NCBI GenBank assembly: GCA_916048095.2
Contig: OU696572.1
Span: forward strand, 5,289,362-5,353,361
Origin: Sacculina carcini
Lineage: Eukaryota > Arthropoda > Thecostraca > Sacculinidae
Direction: 5' to 3'
DNA length: 64,000 bases
The notes beneath the pieces are model-generated. The model made no database searches and was not told the origin of the DNA. It was given only the letters and a program-made list of their open reading frames with translations. Below, in pieces: positions 1 through 10,250 of this stretch; positions within the stretch are counted from its first letter, which is position 1, and each line of letters opens with the position of its first letter. A program made the translations under genes and the position numbers.

Positions 1-2
1 GC

Positions 3-1067
3 CGAAAATGTCTGCAGTACAAAGACAGCCAGCAAAAAGAGCCATACCTGACGGAACCGCACCCGACACGTCCTTTCGAATCGGTGTCCGCGGATTTTTT
101 CCAACACGCAGGGAAGACCTACCTCGTGTGCGCGGACCGGTTCTCCAACTGGCCACTGGTGTTCGACTGTGGCCGTGACACCTCGGCTCATCAGCTGGTG
201 AAGATGCTACGACATGTGTTCGCCATGACGGGGGTTCCGACCATACTGTCGTCAGACGGCGGTCCACAGTTCACGGCGCGCCACACGGCCGAATTTCTGC
301 GACTTTGGCACATACGCCATCGTGTCTCCAGTCCGCACTTCCCGTCTTCTAATGGGCACGCTGAGTCCGCCGTGAAACGGGTGAAGCGGCTCATTCAGAA
401 GGCGGCGCACGACGGGAACATCGACACATACGCCTTTGTCGCCGGTCTGTTGGAGCTGTGCAACGCGCCGGGTGCCGATGGTCGCTCCCCCGCGCAGCTT
501 TTGTACGGCCGCCCCGTGTCGTCCGCCGTTCCCGCGCATCCACGCTCGTTTCTGCCGGAGTGGCAGCCGCCCACCGCTGAGTGCGACCGGCGAGCGGCGA
601 GCTTACACAACAAGCAGGTCGCCCAATACAACCGGTCGGCTAAGGTGTTGCCGCCGTTGCGGCCCGGCACTACGGTGGCTCTCCAGGACCCGACATCCGG
701 TCGCTGGGATCGGACTGGCGTGGTCGCCATGACTGGCCGTCGCCGCCAGTACGCTGTGCGCCTGCCTCACGGCGGTCTCTACTGGCGCAACCGTAGACAC
801 CTGCGACCAGCAGCCAACACACCCTCGCCCGTGGTACAGCCGCCGCTCGAAGTGCAGCCGCCGCCATCTGTTGGCACGGCGCCGCTAACGTCGCAGGAGA
901 CCAGAAGCAGACCCGCATCACCGCCGCCGCCGCCGGGGGAGAATGTGGGCGGTACATCGGAAGCCTCACGAACCCCGCAATTCCGCCGGAGCGCCCGAAC
1001 ACGCAGACCACCGTCGCATCTGAGCGATTACGTCTGCAGAGCCGACAGCGCCCCCTCCACCACTTGA
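3..1067 (+). CDS. Ty3/Gypsy Pol C-terminus: integrase (left-truncated by window edge)
   Basis: The frame is open from the first bases, so the start lies left of the window. The first residues include a Cys that would be the last ligand of the HHCC zinc domain, followed by a Pro-rich link of the usual RPFE type. The catalytic core then shows the DD35E triad: Asp in SADFF (about nt 93), Asp in LSSDGGPQF (nt 255-257), and Glu in NGHAES 36 residues later (nt 363-365). The last third is Pro- and Arg-rich and low in complexity. I see no GPY/F module like the one in the Gypsy copy at 59965-61000. The enzyme would join retrotransposon cDNA to chromosomal DNA. The stop is followed directly by a polypurine tract and an LTR, as expected at the 3' end of pol in an element without env. 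No internal stop is seen. GC content is clearly higher than in the flanking DNA. Confidence 0.9.
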   Translation, partial: RKCLQYKDSQQKEPYLTEPHPTRPFESVSADFFQHAGKTYLVCADRFSNWPLVFDCGRDTSAHQLVKMLRHVFAMTGVPTILSSDGGPQFTARHTAEFLRLWHIRHRVSSPHFPSSNGHAESAVKRVKRLIQKAAHDGNIDTYAFVAGLLELCNAPGADGRSPAQLLYGRPVSSAVPAHPRSFLPEWQPPTAECDRRAASLHNKQVAQYNRSAKVLPPLRPGTTVALQDPTSGRWDRTGVVAMTGRRRQYAVRLPHGGLYWRNRRHLRPAANTPSPVVQPPLEVQPPPSVGTAPLTSQETRSRPASPPPPPGENVGGTSEASRTPQFRRSARTRRPPSHLSDYVCRADSAPSTT

Positions 1068-1075
1068 AGGGGAGA
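1066..1075 (+). other. Polypurine tract of the Gypsy element
   Basis: A ten-base purine run (GAAGGGGAGA) overlaps the pol stop codon and directly abuts the LTR start. This is the position of the plus-strand primer in LTR retrotransposons. Confidence 0.75.
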
Positions 1076-1272
1076 TGTAGTGTGTGCCTACACCGCCAGA
1101 GGGCGCGAGGGTATTAGGCGTGGGTGACGCTAACGGCCGTCAGCCAGTGTGTGTACAGCAGTGGTGGTGTGTGTGTCGTGGCGTTGTATCATTCTATTGT
1201 TGTTGTATTGTTATTGTTATTGTTGTGTTGAGTGCTCGGTGAGATAGATCCGTTGCTATAATATATCGTACA
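1076..1272 (+). repeat. Gypsy 3' LTR (about 197 bp)
   Basis: It begins TGTAGTGTGTGCC immediately after the polypurine tract and ends with ...CGTACA, giving the TG...CA form of an LTR. The right border is placed by two facts: the ending CA, and the piggyBac reading frame that resumes at 1273. The 5' LTR would be left of the window, so LTR identity cannot be checked. The body contains GT-rich and TTGTTATTG-rich stretches. Confidence 0.65.
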
Positions 1273-1380
1273 ATGTGCCCTCACAGGAACGACTCAAAAA
1301 CCAGCAGTGTCTGTCACAAATGCAGAAAATACATTTGTAAGCAGCATACGTGTACACTGTGCATTTCTTGTGTTCAATAA
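1273..1380 (+). pseudogene. piggyBac transposase C-terminal cysteine-rich end (fragment)
   Basis: Thirty-five codons to a TAA stop give a peptide with Cys and His spaced as C-P-H, then CHKC, C-K-Q-H, and CTLCISC. This matches the zinc-binding cysteine-rich tail of piggyBac-type transposases (PB/Looper/PGBD), which binds the terminal repeats. The upstream part of the gene is displaced by the Gypsy LTR that ends at 1272. The terminal piggyBac sequences and TTAA follow about 230 bp downstream, the normal distance for a 3' UTR plus terminal repeat. The ATG at 1273 is only the first visible Met and not a true start. Confidence 0.6.
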
Positions 1381-1613
1381 TATCGAATATAGATGGAAAA
1401 TGTGACTGCATTACGCGTTTTGCCGTTTATGTTATGTTGATGTTGTTCATATTTTGATAATTATGTAATTATAGTGTGAAAATATGCTAAACCTCTTAAA
1501 TACATATTAAATTCATAATCTTAAATATGTTAAACCTCGTTAATACAGCTGGGGTCAAATTGACCCCAAAGGATAAAAAGTGTTAGTTTATTTGAAGGTA
1601 ATACGAGGGTTAA
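1381..1613 (+). mobile_element. piggyBac 3' terminal region with TTAA target
   Basis: The region after the transposase stop holds an odd 17-bp palindrome (1551-1567, GGGGTCAA-A-TTGACCCC). It then ends TAATACGAGGG (to 1609), directly followed by TTAA (1610-1613), the duplicated target of all piggyBac elements. Read from the outside the terminus is CCCTCGTATTA, fitting the CCC-initial terminal repeats of the family. The other end should lie to the left, outside the window. Confidence 0.7.
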
Positions 1614-1762
1614 AGATATATTTCAGAAACATTTGTTTTGAGATTTTCAGGGATTTCTGCTTTTTGAGAACAATTTTAATGTTAAGCCTAATGTATATCA
1701 ATGTTAATGGTAAATGTTAAGCTTTACATTATTACTTCACAGAAATAATTGCCCCTCAAGGG

Positions 1763-2085
1763 AGAACTCGGGAAAATGGTCAGGTTTAAGAGTAAAAAAA
1801 CGTTAAAATCTTATTTTAAGCTGAAATTTATCAATTTCAGTGTCTCTGTCGAGATTCATATATTGTCAACGTGTGTTATTCACTAACATCGTTGTCGTAT
1901 TGAAAATGGCATTGACTCGGGGAAAATAGTCAGATTTAAGAGTAAAAAAACTTGAAAATCTTAAATTTAAGCGAAAATTTATCAATTTCAGTGTCTCTGT
2001 CCAGTTTCATGTATTGTCAACGTGTGTTATTCACTAACATCGTTGTCGTTTTGAAAATGGCATTGACTCGGGGAAAATAGTCAGG
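1763..2085 (+). repeat. Tandem repeat, about 150-bp period, 2.1 copies
   Basis: The phrase GACTCGGGGAAAATAGTCAG and the following bases recur near 1766, 1916 and 2066. Each unit also contains the phrases ATCAATTTCAGTGTCTCTGT and CACTAACATCGTTGTCGT. The rest of 1614-2520 is AT-rich DNA with no gene I can recognise. The repeat may be the left part of the MULE element that follows. Confidence 0.75.
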
Positions 2086-2520
2086 CTTAACATCGTTGTG
2101 GTTTTAAACTGATAACATATAGTCTGCAAAAGTGATTATATAGGATAAATATACAAACTTCTCAACAACTACAAACCTCAGTTAAAACAAGTAAAGGTGG
2201 TAATATATTGTAAATTTCAGCAATGTTTTAGTGTCTAACGGAGACGATTTGATAAATCAACAAATGTATTAAGTAAAGCTGATTTTTAATTGTTTACTGT
2301 GCAATATTTTAGTGTTCAACAACGTGTGAGTGTAATTGTTGGTAAATGCATCGTAAGGATATACAAAAAATCAATTATGAGGGTTGTGGGCAAAATTGTT
2401 GTTTTACTTCCTCTGGCAATTTCTATGAGGCCGCTTAAGAGATGATCTAGCACAGATAGAGCAATGCAATATATATTGCACCGTACATTGCAGACATTGA
2501 TTGCGATTATCGTGCAAGTC

Positions 2521-4314
2521 ATGGAGTGCATCGAGGTTTCTAGTGGAAGGCGTGTCAAGACGTTCTATCAGCTGGACGGCTTCATCTATCGCCACAGATG
2601 GACCAGGCGTGGTCGGCAGTATTTCCGCTGCAAGGAGAGCGGCTGCACTGGCTCGGCGATTCGCAGCGGTGATTCTGTCCGCATTGGGCAGGAGCACAAT
2701 CACCTGCCCTGCGACCAAACTCTGGCTGACATTCGCTGTCGTGCAGAGTGCTACGCCTTGGCGCGCAGCGAGCCTCAACGCCTTGTGCAATTATTTACCA
2801 TTGCCAAGCGCCGTCATCCGGACTCAAACCTGGCGCATCCAAGCACCAGGCGGCGAATGGCCGTTGCACGGTACGCATCTTCACCGGCAGTACCACGTTC
2901 CCCGGAAGAACTAGCTTCCATTTTAGACAGGTTTCCTCGGTATGGCAAAGGTATCTTAGGGGATGCATTTTACCGCGGATTAGTAACCGGAGGAGGTGTT
3001 GCTTTGATCTTTGTCTCCAGCAGGCTTCAATTTCTCTTGTGTGCCGACTGTGATATTTTTGTTGATGGAACCTTCCATGTGTGCCCCCAAATGTTCCACC
3101 AACTCTTTACCGTTCACACACGGTACAATGGTATTTTCATCCCGACTGCGTTCGTGTTGATGACCAAACGAACAGCAGCCCTTTACACAGCGGTTTGGCA
3201 CAAGCTGGTCTCCATCACCAGTTCAGCGACCTCGGACATTGCGACCACTTTTTTGCCAAAAACAGCCATGGCTGATTTCGAGACGGCGATCCGTTCTTCA
3301 TTGACCACTGTATTCCCCAATGTTCAAGTGAAAGGGTGTTTCTTTCATTATACCCAAGCCGTCATCCGCAAAGCCAGGTCGTTAAGATTGAGTGCATACA
3401 GGGGACCCGTCAAGCAGTTGTGCGCTCTACCCTCGTTGCCGCCACACTTGCTGCAGGCTGGGTTCGAGGCAATCAAGGAGGAGATTGCTGAACCATCGGC
3501 CAACATGACCCGATTTCTGGAGTAGGTGTCCAGACACTGGCTGAGTAGAGTAGATGCAGAAACCCTCAGCCATTTCAACCAGGTTCATAGGACCAACAAC
3601 GCTGTCGAAGGCTTCAATGGCAGGTTGCGCTGGAGACTCCATGGAAATCCAGGCATATACCAATGTGTGGATGAACTGCGGAACAAAAGTCTCGAGTCTC
3701 GACAGATGATCCGGGTTTCAAGGTTTTCGAGGCGGACTGTTGTCCAGGCTCGTGGTAGGAGGAGGCTCCTCCATAGACAACTCTTGGCTGGTTATCGCTT
3801 GGCTGACTCATTTGGAATGAACAGTTTTGAGGAAATTCGGTCATATTTGGCCCATATGGGCAGCATTGTTTCTGGCTCCAATGTCGGACATTCCTTCGTT
3901 GCGGACAATGTCGAGTCATCTCCATCACCCAGTGGTGTGGAAGATGGGTAGTCTATACACAGATCGCTTTCACACGTTTCCCAGAATACGGAGAGTGTTG
4001 ATGTGGCCAGTGTCGATGAGCAGGCTCGGCGTTCTTCAAACGTGGATGATGAGATCGACACAAATGATTTGCCAACGAACAATGTGGATGTCATGCAGCA
4101 TGATGGCGAAATATTCCCTCCTTCAGAGACTATGGATGAGTCAAGAGATGTAATGTATACAATCGAAGGTTCTGTGGATATTTTGTTTGACACGCATATG
4201 CTTTTCAGGGTAGGTGCTGCGGTCAGCGGTGAAAGAGACGTAGGGCAGCCAGAGGTTGAGGCGATTCCGGTGGTTACCGAGAGAGAGTGGAGAGTAGATG
4301 CAGAGGTGATTAGT
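2521..4314 (+). pseudogene. MULE transposase with FLYWCH zinc finger (nonsense-broken)
   Basis: I start at the ATG at 2521; an in-frame ATG at 2464 adds only an unconserved tail. Residues about 15-65 form a FLYWCH-type zinc finger (YQLDGFIYRHRW, then two Cys, ending in HNH). The MULE DDE core follows: Asp in FVDGTFH (about 3061), Asp in MADFE (about 3270), then CFFHYTQA. The third acid is Glu in RTNNAVEGFN, which lies after an in-frame TAG at 3523-3525. A second TAG at 3949-3951 precedes an acidic C-terminal tail that stays open to about 4314. There a Helitron-like element with its (TA)n start cuts it. No frameshift is seen over 1.8 kb. The intact enzyme would excise and insert Mutator-like DNA transposons. 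The first stop sits where a Tyr is expected (LE-Y-VSRHW), the second where Gln would fit. Confidence 0.8.
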
Positions 4315-4315
4315 G

Positions 4316-4606
4316 ATATATATATATATATATATAATAAATTATCTGTCTGTCTGGATTTCTATGGATTTACTTTAATCTTTTTATTTTGCAATAAGTT
4401 TACTAATTAAATATGAATTTCATTTTATTCATTGTTTCGCACAACGGGCGGGTTTGAAGGCTAGGCGGGCTGTAGACTTTTGTATTAGTTGATATTCTTA
4501 TGGGTTTACGTTTTTCTTTTTAAATTTGTATTTGTTTTATTCTATGAATTGAATATATATTTTACTTTATTAATTTTTCCGCACGACGGGCGGGCTTATA
4601 TGCTAG
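4316..4606 (+). mobile_element. Helitron-like element fragment (HLE-A), CTAG end at 4603-4606
   Basis: It starts in a short (TA)n followed by ATTATCTGTCTGTCTG and ends with a GC-rich hairpin (CCGCACGACGGGCGGG), a nine-base spacer and CTAG. Helitrons end in a hairpin about 10 bases before CTRR and insert between A and T without target duplication. The body has two hairpin modules (near 4437 and 4579). It interrupts the MULE gene on its left. Confidence 0.6.
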
Positions 4607-5221
4607 TATATAAATATATGAGAAATTATCTGTCTGTCTGTGTGTGTATGCTTGAATATGAGGTGACCTAACTGCGCGGGCTCAATGGTATAGATCAGGA
4701 GCTTCAAGATAAACTAAGGGATGGATCATGTTTATGAAATATAAATGTCCCGCGGGCAGCAACTATAGACAATCAAACGTTCAGTTTCACCGTGTAAAAC
4801 GAGTTCATATATATAACTAACGGATTTGGCTTCAAGGTCCAGAACGGATCGTGTTCGAGTTCTGAATTATTCCGTACGACGGGCGGGTTTAAATATGAGG
4901 CGGGTTGAGGGATAATATTTTGTCAAAATTAAAATATAAATAATAAAATTTAGACTTTTCAATTGATCGTGATTTCTATGGATTTACTATAATCTTTTTT
5001 AATTTGCAATATGTTTACTAATTAATTATGAATTTCATTGTATTAATTGTTCCGCACAACATGCGGGTTTTCAGGCAAGGCGGGCTTTAGGCTTTTATAT
5101 TGGTTAATATTTTTATGGGTTTACTTTTTTCTTTTTAAATTTGTATTTGTTTTCTTTTATGAATTCAATATATATTTTACTTTATTAATAGCTCCGCACA
5201 ACGGGCGGGTTTTAATGCTAG
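4607..5221 (+). mobile_element. Helitron-like element HLE-A, CTAG end at 5218-5221
   Basis: It begins with TA-rich DNA and AAATTATCTGTCTGTCTG and ends with hairpin CCGCACAACGGGCGGG, TTTTAATG, CTAG. Inside are the family landmarks CCCGCGGGCAGCAACTATAG, GAACGGATCGTGTTCGAG, and two more hairpin modules (4871, 5053). No protein is encoded, so it must depend on an autonomous relative. It is joined head-to-tail to the elements on both sides. Confidence 0.65.
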
Positions 5222-5865
5222 TCTATATATATAAAAGAGATCCTCTGTGTGTGTGTGTGTGTGTCTGTCTGTGTGTCCCACCCTCCTTGGTCCATTTTCT
5301 ATCAGTTACTACTCAGCCACCACTTGGCGTACCCGCTAACAATTTATACCATCACCTTGAAAAAAAAATTTCTACACGATAGGTTAAATTTTTAATTTTT
5401 AAAATAATATCAAAAAAGTTATAGCGGTAAAAAGACAAATTGAACCCTGAAAAATGCGAAAATTTTGGTCAATATTCTGCCATCCAGTTTTCCTAAACCA
5501 GAAATGGTACAGCAATAAAGATTATACCACTGTGTAGATAATTATCTGTTCTACAAGATAAGTTATAATTAATATCCAAAAATTGAATATAATATTAATC
5601 CTCAATATTTACACATTTAAATTAATCCTCAATATTTACACATTTAAATTAATCCTCAATATTTACACATTTAAATTAATCCTCAATATTTGCACATAAA
5701 AATTCATCCTCAATATTTACACATTTAAATTAATCATCAATATTTACACATGAATGGTTCCGCACGACGGGCGGGTAAAATGCTACTGGGAACAAAGTAA
5801 ACTACTGAATTTTACTGTGTAATATAATTGGTTTAATTTCAACTTGCATACGCTTAAGCTGTTTC
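5222..5865 (+). mobile_element. Helitron-like element HLE-B (shortened copy)
   Basis: It begins TCTATATATATAAAAGAGA immediately after the CTAG of the previous element, a typical Helitron 5' TC start. It continues with CCCACCCTCCTTGGTCCATT and the HLE-B body (ACCACTTGGCGTACCCGC and so on). It is shorter than the copies at 7592 and 46855: after about 360 bp it runs into a 27-bp tandem repeat and then the hairpin at 5760. The usual downstream part fades out in a CT-rich tract near 5865. Confidence 0.6.
5594..5755 (+). repeat. 27-bp minisatellite, about six units
   Basis: Units of the form ATTAATCCTCAATATTTACA plus CATTTAA repeat in phase, with a few substitutions in the last three. Single copies of the core phrase CCTCAATATTTACACA occur in other HLE-B 3' regions (near 19552 and 22460), so this is a local expansion of element sequence. 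Confidence 0.85.
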
Positions 5866-6480
5866 TTTTTTCTTTCTTTCTTTGCGTTTATTGCACTCCT
5901 TTTTTCAAACAAAACGGCTTTTCAGTGCAAAATTACTATGCAAAAGATACATATATATGTATATACTAGCGACAAGTTCCGCACTTCGTGCGGTTATGGT
6001 CGCTAGTAGATCCGCACTACGTGCGTCTCGTAGCTTCGTTTGTAGTATTGTAAGTGATGCGGTCGCCTTGAGTTTTGTCTGGGATAGCAATGCAAATATG
6101 ATGATAAGGCACTTGAAGCAAACGTCAAGGCCAATGCAAACAAATGGTGTCGCAAGGATGTTGCAACACCACAGCAGGGCATCGCCCGCCGGGCCGAGAC
6201 TGTTGAGGCTTTGCGTGCTGCATCCAAGCGGCGCCGATTTTCAGCCGCGGCAGAAGTAGACGGCCCTGCGTCGTTGTCCTCCACTTGAGTCCGAGAAATT
6301 TTTCCCGGATGCATATTATATCTGAAAATATAACATATATGTAGATACAAAATTAGAAAATAACAAGTGTAACCACATATAATTCAATAAGTAGTGTAGG
6401 CATATAAAATTCAAGTGTTCATACTCACATTGAGTCGGATACGCGCTTCAACTATTAGTGCCAAAGGCACGCGAATATTG
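5866..6480 (+). mobile_element. HLE-C terminus and flanking remnant
   Basis: A perfect hairpin CCGCACTTCGTGCGG (about 5975-5989) is followed by TTATGGTCG and CTAG, a strong Helitron 3' end. It is followed at once by another hairpin-like stretch, TAGATCCGCACTACGTGCG. A mirror copy of this terminus lies on the minus strand near 52990-53069. Downstream (6088-6288) is an Arg/Ala-rich open frame described separately. 6300-6480 is AT-rich and shows nothing else. Confidence 0.5.
6088..6288 (+). pseudogene. Short Arg/Ala-rich open frame, possible Helitron ORF remnant
   Basis: Sixty-six codons are open between a TAG (6085-6087) and a TGA (6286-6288), with no convincing start. The peptide reads KYDDKALEANVKAN, then RRAETVEALRAASKRRRF, and is rich in Ala, Arg and Lys. 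Base composition is much more GC-rich than the surroundings, as expected for former coding DNA. N-terminal regions of Helitron Rep/helicase proteins often have such Arg/Ala/Glu-rich stretches, and a Helitron 3' end lies just upstream. I see no Rep HUH motif or helicase motif, so this is only a suggestion. It could equally be the tail of another protein. Confidence 0.3.
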
Positions 6481-6766
6481 GTATTATGGTTCTGGTATGT
6501 TTAACCAGCCTGCGACAGAATCGCCGTCTGATCATCAAAATGTTGCACAATCCGTGTGCACGACATTATATAAGTTCGCATCGCACATACAGACGCACAC
6601 GCATACAAACACTGGCTGCACACGTGTTCGTTCATAGAATTTCGGCACACGGACACACATACCAATACAAAATGTAAAACGGTATCGTGTGTGCAATTCC
6701 TGGGAAGAATTGCAAAATTATGCAAGAACAGTTCGCAGAAAAGATGTGGTGGCAATCTGGCAGGGA

Positions 6767-7540
6767 AGTTTCTAGCCATCGCTCAACTGAATGACAAAAG
6801 TGTGTACAATAAAGGTAAAAAACAAACACCAATAGAAAAATATATGATAATTACAATTACAATATTGGTAAGCTACACATATACACTTGAAAAACGCTTC
6901 TGGAACACGCACATGCACGACGATGTACTTAATTAAACACTCCGTTTTACTACGCACTCTGCACGCCACTGTGCATTTGCAAACGCTCGCTGCAATGCAC
7001 GTGAGTCATGGTATATCGACACACAGACACACACACCAATATATACATCAGTGTGCCGTTCTGTACACTGTGTATGTATGTGTGTGTGTGTGTACGTGTA
7101 CCTGTATGTGTATGTGTGTGTGTGTGTGCATCTATGTCAGAGTGTATGTGTGTGTGTGTGTGCATGTATGTCAGTGTGTATGTGAGTGTGTGTGTGCCTG
7201 AGGTGGCAATCTCTCATGGGCGTTTCTAGCAATCGCTCAACTGAATGGAGCAGTGTGTAGAATAATGGTGAAAAACAAACACCAGTAGAAAAATAAATGT
7301 TAATTACAATTACAATATTGGTAAGCTACACATATCCACTCGAAAAACGCCTGTGGAACACGCACATGCACGACAATGTACTTATTTAAACACTCTGTTT
7401 TACTACGCACTCTGCACGCCACTGGGCATTTGCAAACGCTCGCTGCAAACGCTCGCTGCAATGCACGTGAGTCATGGCATATCGACACACAGACACACAC
7501 ACCAATATACACCAATGTGCCGTTCTGCACACACACTCAC
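6767..7540 (+). repeat. Direct duplication (about 300 bp of shared sequence per copy) around a GT-rich spacer
   Basis: The block starting GTTTCTAGCCATCGCTCAAC (6767-7067) recurs from 7220 to 7535 with roughly 85-90% identity by eye. Both copies contain AAACACCAATAGAAAAATA, GCACTCTGCACGCCACTG and CGACACACAGACACACACAC. The second copy has an extra CAAACGCTCGCTG unit. A weaker third relative may lie at 6540-6680. I see no protein in it; long frames here are translations of GT/CA repeats. Confidence 0.75.
7076..7196 (+). repeat. (GT)n-rich microsatellite
   Basis: Interrupted GTGT tract lying between the two copies of the 6767-7540 duplication. Confidence 0.9.
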
Positions 7541-7591
7541 TCACTCACTCACTCACACATGTACGTTGAGCTTTATTATTATAGATATATA

Positions 7592-10250
7592 TCTATATAT
7601 ATAAAAGAGATCATCTGTCTGTCTGTGTGTCTGTTTGTGTGTCCCAACCTCCTTGGTCCATTTTCAGCAAGCTGCTACTCGGCCACCACTTGGCCTACCC
7701 GCTAACAATTTATACCATCATGTTGGAAATTTTCTTGTCTACACTGTAGGCTAAATTTTAAATTTTAAAAATGAAACCAAAAAAAGTTATAGCGGTGAAA
7801 AGACAAAATGAACCCTGAAAAATGCGAAAATTTTAGTCAATTTTCTGAAGACTACTTCTCCTAAACCAGCAAAGGTAAAACTATACAAATTATACCACTG
7901 TGTAGAAAATTTTCTGTTCTACTCAACGAACCACAATTTATACCCAAATTTAAATAAAAACATGTAAAATGGAAAAAAGATCAATCAACATTCAAAATTC
8001 TATTTAAACTCCACGCGTCCGATTTTCTATATTTTTTTATCTATTTCTCAAAAACTAATTATTACACATCTAAATAAATAATACCATCATCAGGTATAAA
8101 TTTTAATTTTCCAGAGCGTATTAAGAAAAAGTTAAGGCGGTGTGAAGTCAAAATGACAAAGTCAAAAAGGCACTGAAAAACGCGAATATTTTGGTAAATA
8201 TTCCGCTATCTATTCCTCTTAAACCAGCAGAGTAACAGTTATAAAAATAATACTATTGTGTAGAAAATTTTGTGTTCTACAAGAAACGCTATAATTTATA
8301 CCCACAAACGATACAAAAAACGTGTAAAATTGGAAAAATTATCAAATACATCCAAAATTACACTTGAACACCGTGCGACGAAAATTAATTCATTTTTCTA
8401 CCTATTTCTCAGGAACTATTTGTTACACATAAAAATAAATTATACCATCGTGCTAGAAATTTTGTTTTCTACAATACGGTATAATGTTTAATTTTCCAAA
8501 GTGTACCTAAAGGACGTTACGGCGGTGTAAATTCAAAAAGACATATTGCCCATTTGACAGCTATTATGCGCACTTGCGATTACACAGGAATATACTACTA
8601 TGTAGATAATTTTGTGTTCTACAAGATAAGCTATGATTTATACCCACAAATGATACAAAAAACGTGTAAAATTGGCAAAATTATCAAATACATCCAAAAT
8701 TACACTAGAACACCGGGCGACTAAAATTAATTCATTTTTGTAATATTTCTCAAGAACTATTTGTTATACATAAAAATAAATTATACCATCGTGCTAGAAA
8801 TTTTGTTTTCTACAATACGGTATAATTTGTAATTTTCCAAAGTATATCTAAAGGAAGTTACGGCGGTGTAAAGTCAAAATGTCATGTTGCCAATTTGACA
8901 GCTATTATGCGTACTTGCGATTACACATGAATATACACTGATTTAATTTCACTCAAGTCCAATCACAATTTACGCACTTGCGATTACACAGGAATATACT
9001 ACTGTGTAGAGAATTTTGTGTTCTACAAGATAAGCTATAATTTATACCCACAAATGATACAAAAAACGTGGAAAATTGGCAAAATTCTCAAATACATCCA
9101 AAATTACACTTGAACACCGGGTGATCAAAATATATTTATTTTTCTACTATTTCTCAGTAAATATTTGTTACACATAAAAATAAATTATACCATCGTGCTA
9201 GAAATCTTGTTTTCTACAATACGGTATAATTTTTAATTTTCCAAAGTGTATCTGAAGGAAGTTTCGGCGGTGTAAAGTCAAAAGGACATATTGCCCATTT
9301 GACAGCATTATGCGCACTTGCGATTAGACAGGAATATACTACTGTGTAGATAATATGTGTTCTACAAGATAAGCTATAATTTATACCCACAAATGATACA
9401 AAAAACGTGTAAAATTGGCAAAATTCTCAAATACATCCAAAATTGCACTTGAACACCGGGCGACTGAAAGTAATTCCTTTTTCTGCTATTTCTCAGTAAA
9501 TATTTGTAACACATAAAAATAAATTATACCATCGTGCTAGACATCTTGTTTTCTACAATACGGTATAATTTGTAATTTTCCAAAGTGTATCTGAAGGAAG
9601 TTACGGCGGTGTAAAGTCAAATTGTCATGTTGCCAATTTGACAGCTATTATGCGCCCTTGCGATTACACATGAATATACACCGATTTAATTTCACTGAAG
9701 TCCAATCACAATTTACGCACTTGCGATTACACAGGAATATATTACTGTGTAGATAATTTTGTGTTCTACAAGATAAGCTATAATTTATACCCACAAATGA
9801 TACAAAAAACGTGTAAAATTGGCAAAATTGTCAAATACATCCAAAATTACACTTGAGCACCGGGCGACTAAAATAAATTCATTTTTCTACTATTTCTCAG
9901 TAACTATTTGTTATACATAAAAGTAATTATACCATCGTGCTAGAAATGTTGTTTTCTACAATACAGTATAATTTGTAATTTTCCAAAGTGTATCTGAAGG
10001 AAATTACGGCGGTGTAAAGTCAAAAGGACATATTGCCAATTTGACAGCTATTATGCGCACTTGCGATTACACAGGAATATACACCGATTAAATTTCACTG
10101 AAGCCCAATCACAATTAAAAATGCATCATATTATCTCCAAGCATGGATGGTGTGGTTTTATTGCGTACAGTTTATTTAATGGTACACTATACTGAATATA
10201 AAGGCTTTATTGTCCTCAATAACGTTCCGCACGACGGGCGGGTAAAATGA
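7592..10250 (+). mobile_element. Helitron-like element HLE-B, long copy with internal satellite
   Basis: It starts A|TCTATATATATAAAAGAGATC and carries TGTCTGTCTGTGTG and CTCCTTGGTCCATTTTC, the same 5' segment as at 5222, 18403, 46855 and (reversed) 18385. About 600 bp of unique leader are followed by tandem units (8230-10110). The hairpin CCGCACGACGGGCGGG then sits near 10226, followed by TAAAATG. No coding capacity is seen; the only frame of note (8270-8491) has an equal translation at 47555-47776 because both copies share noncoding DNA. Confidence 0.65.
8230..10110 (+). repeat. Internal satellite of HLE-B, 340/400-bp units
   Basis: The landmark GTGTTCTACAAGATAAGCTA recurs near 8618, 9020, 9362 and 9761, with spacings of about 402, 342 and 399 bp. 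Long and short units differ by a 60-bp insert containing CCGATTTAATTTCACTGAAG. Each unit also has ATAATTTATACCCACAAATG, GGCGGTGTAAAGTCAAA and ATTTGACAGCTATTATGCGC. The same array with about four units occurs at 47510-49060, and single units flank 17200 and 19100. Confidence 0.9.

Noticed and set aside
191..1011. Several long frames overlapping the first integrase on both strands
   Set aside because: They are shadows of the GC-rich integrase reading frame and contain no motifs of their own.
6887..7229. Frames rich in Val-Cys-Val or His-Thr repeats
   Set aside because: They are direct translations of GT/CA microsatellite DNA.
8270..8491. A 73-codon frame repeated almost unchanged at 47555-47776
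   Set aside because: Conservation comes from the two HLE-B copies sharing noncoding sequence; AT-rich composition and lack of motifs argue against a protein.
8230..10110. CRISPR-like array
   Set aside because: Units of 340-400 bp repeat in full, without short repeats and unique spacers, in a eukaryotic transposon.
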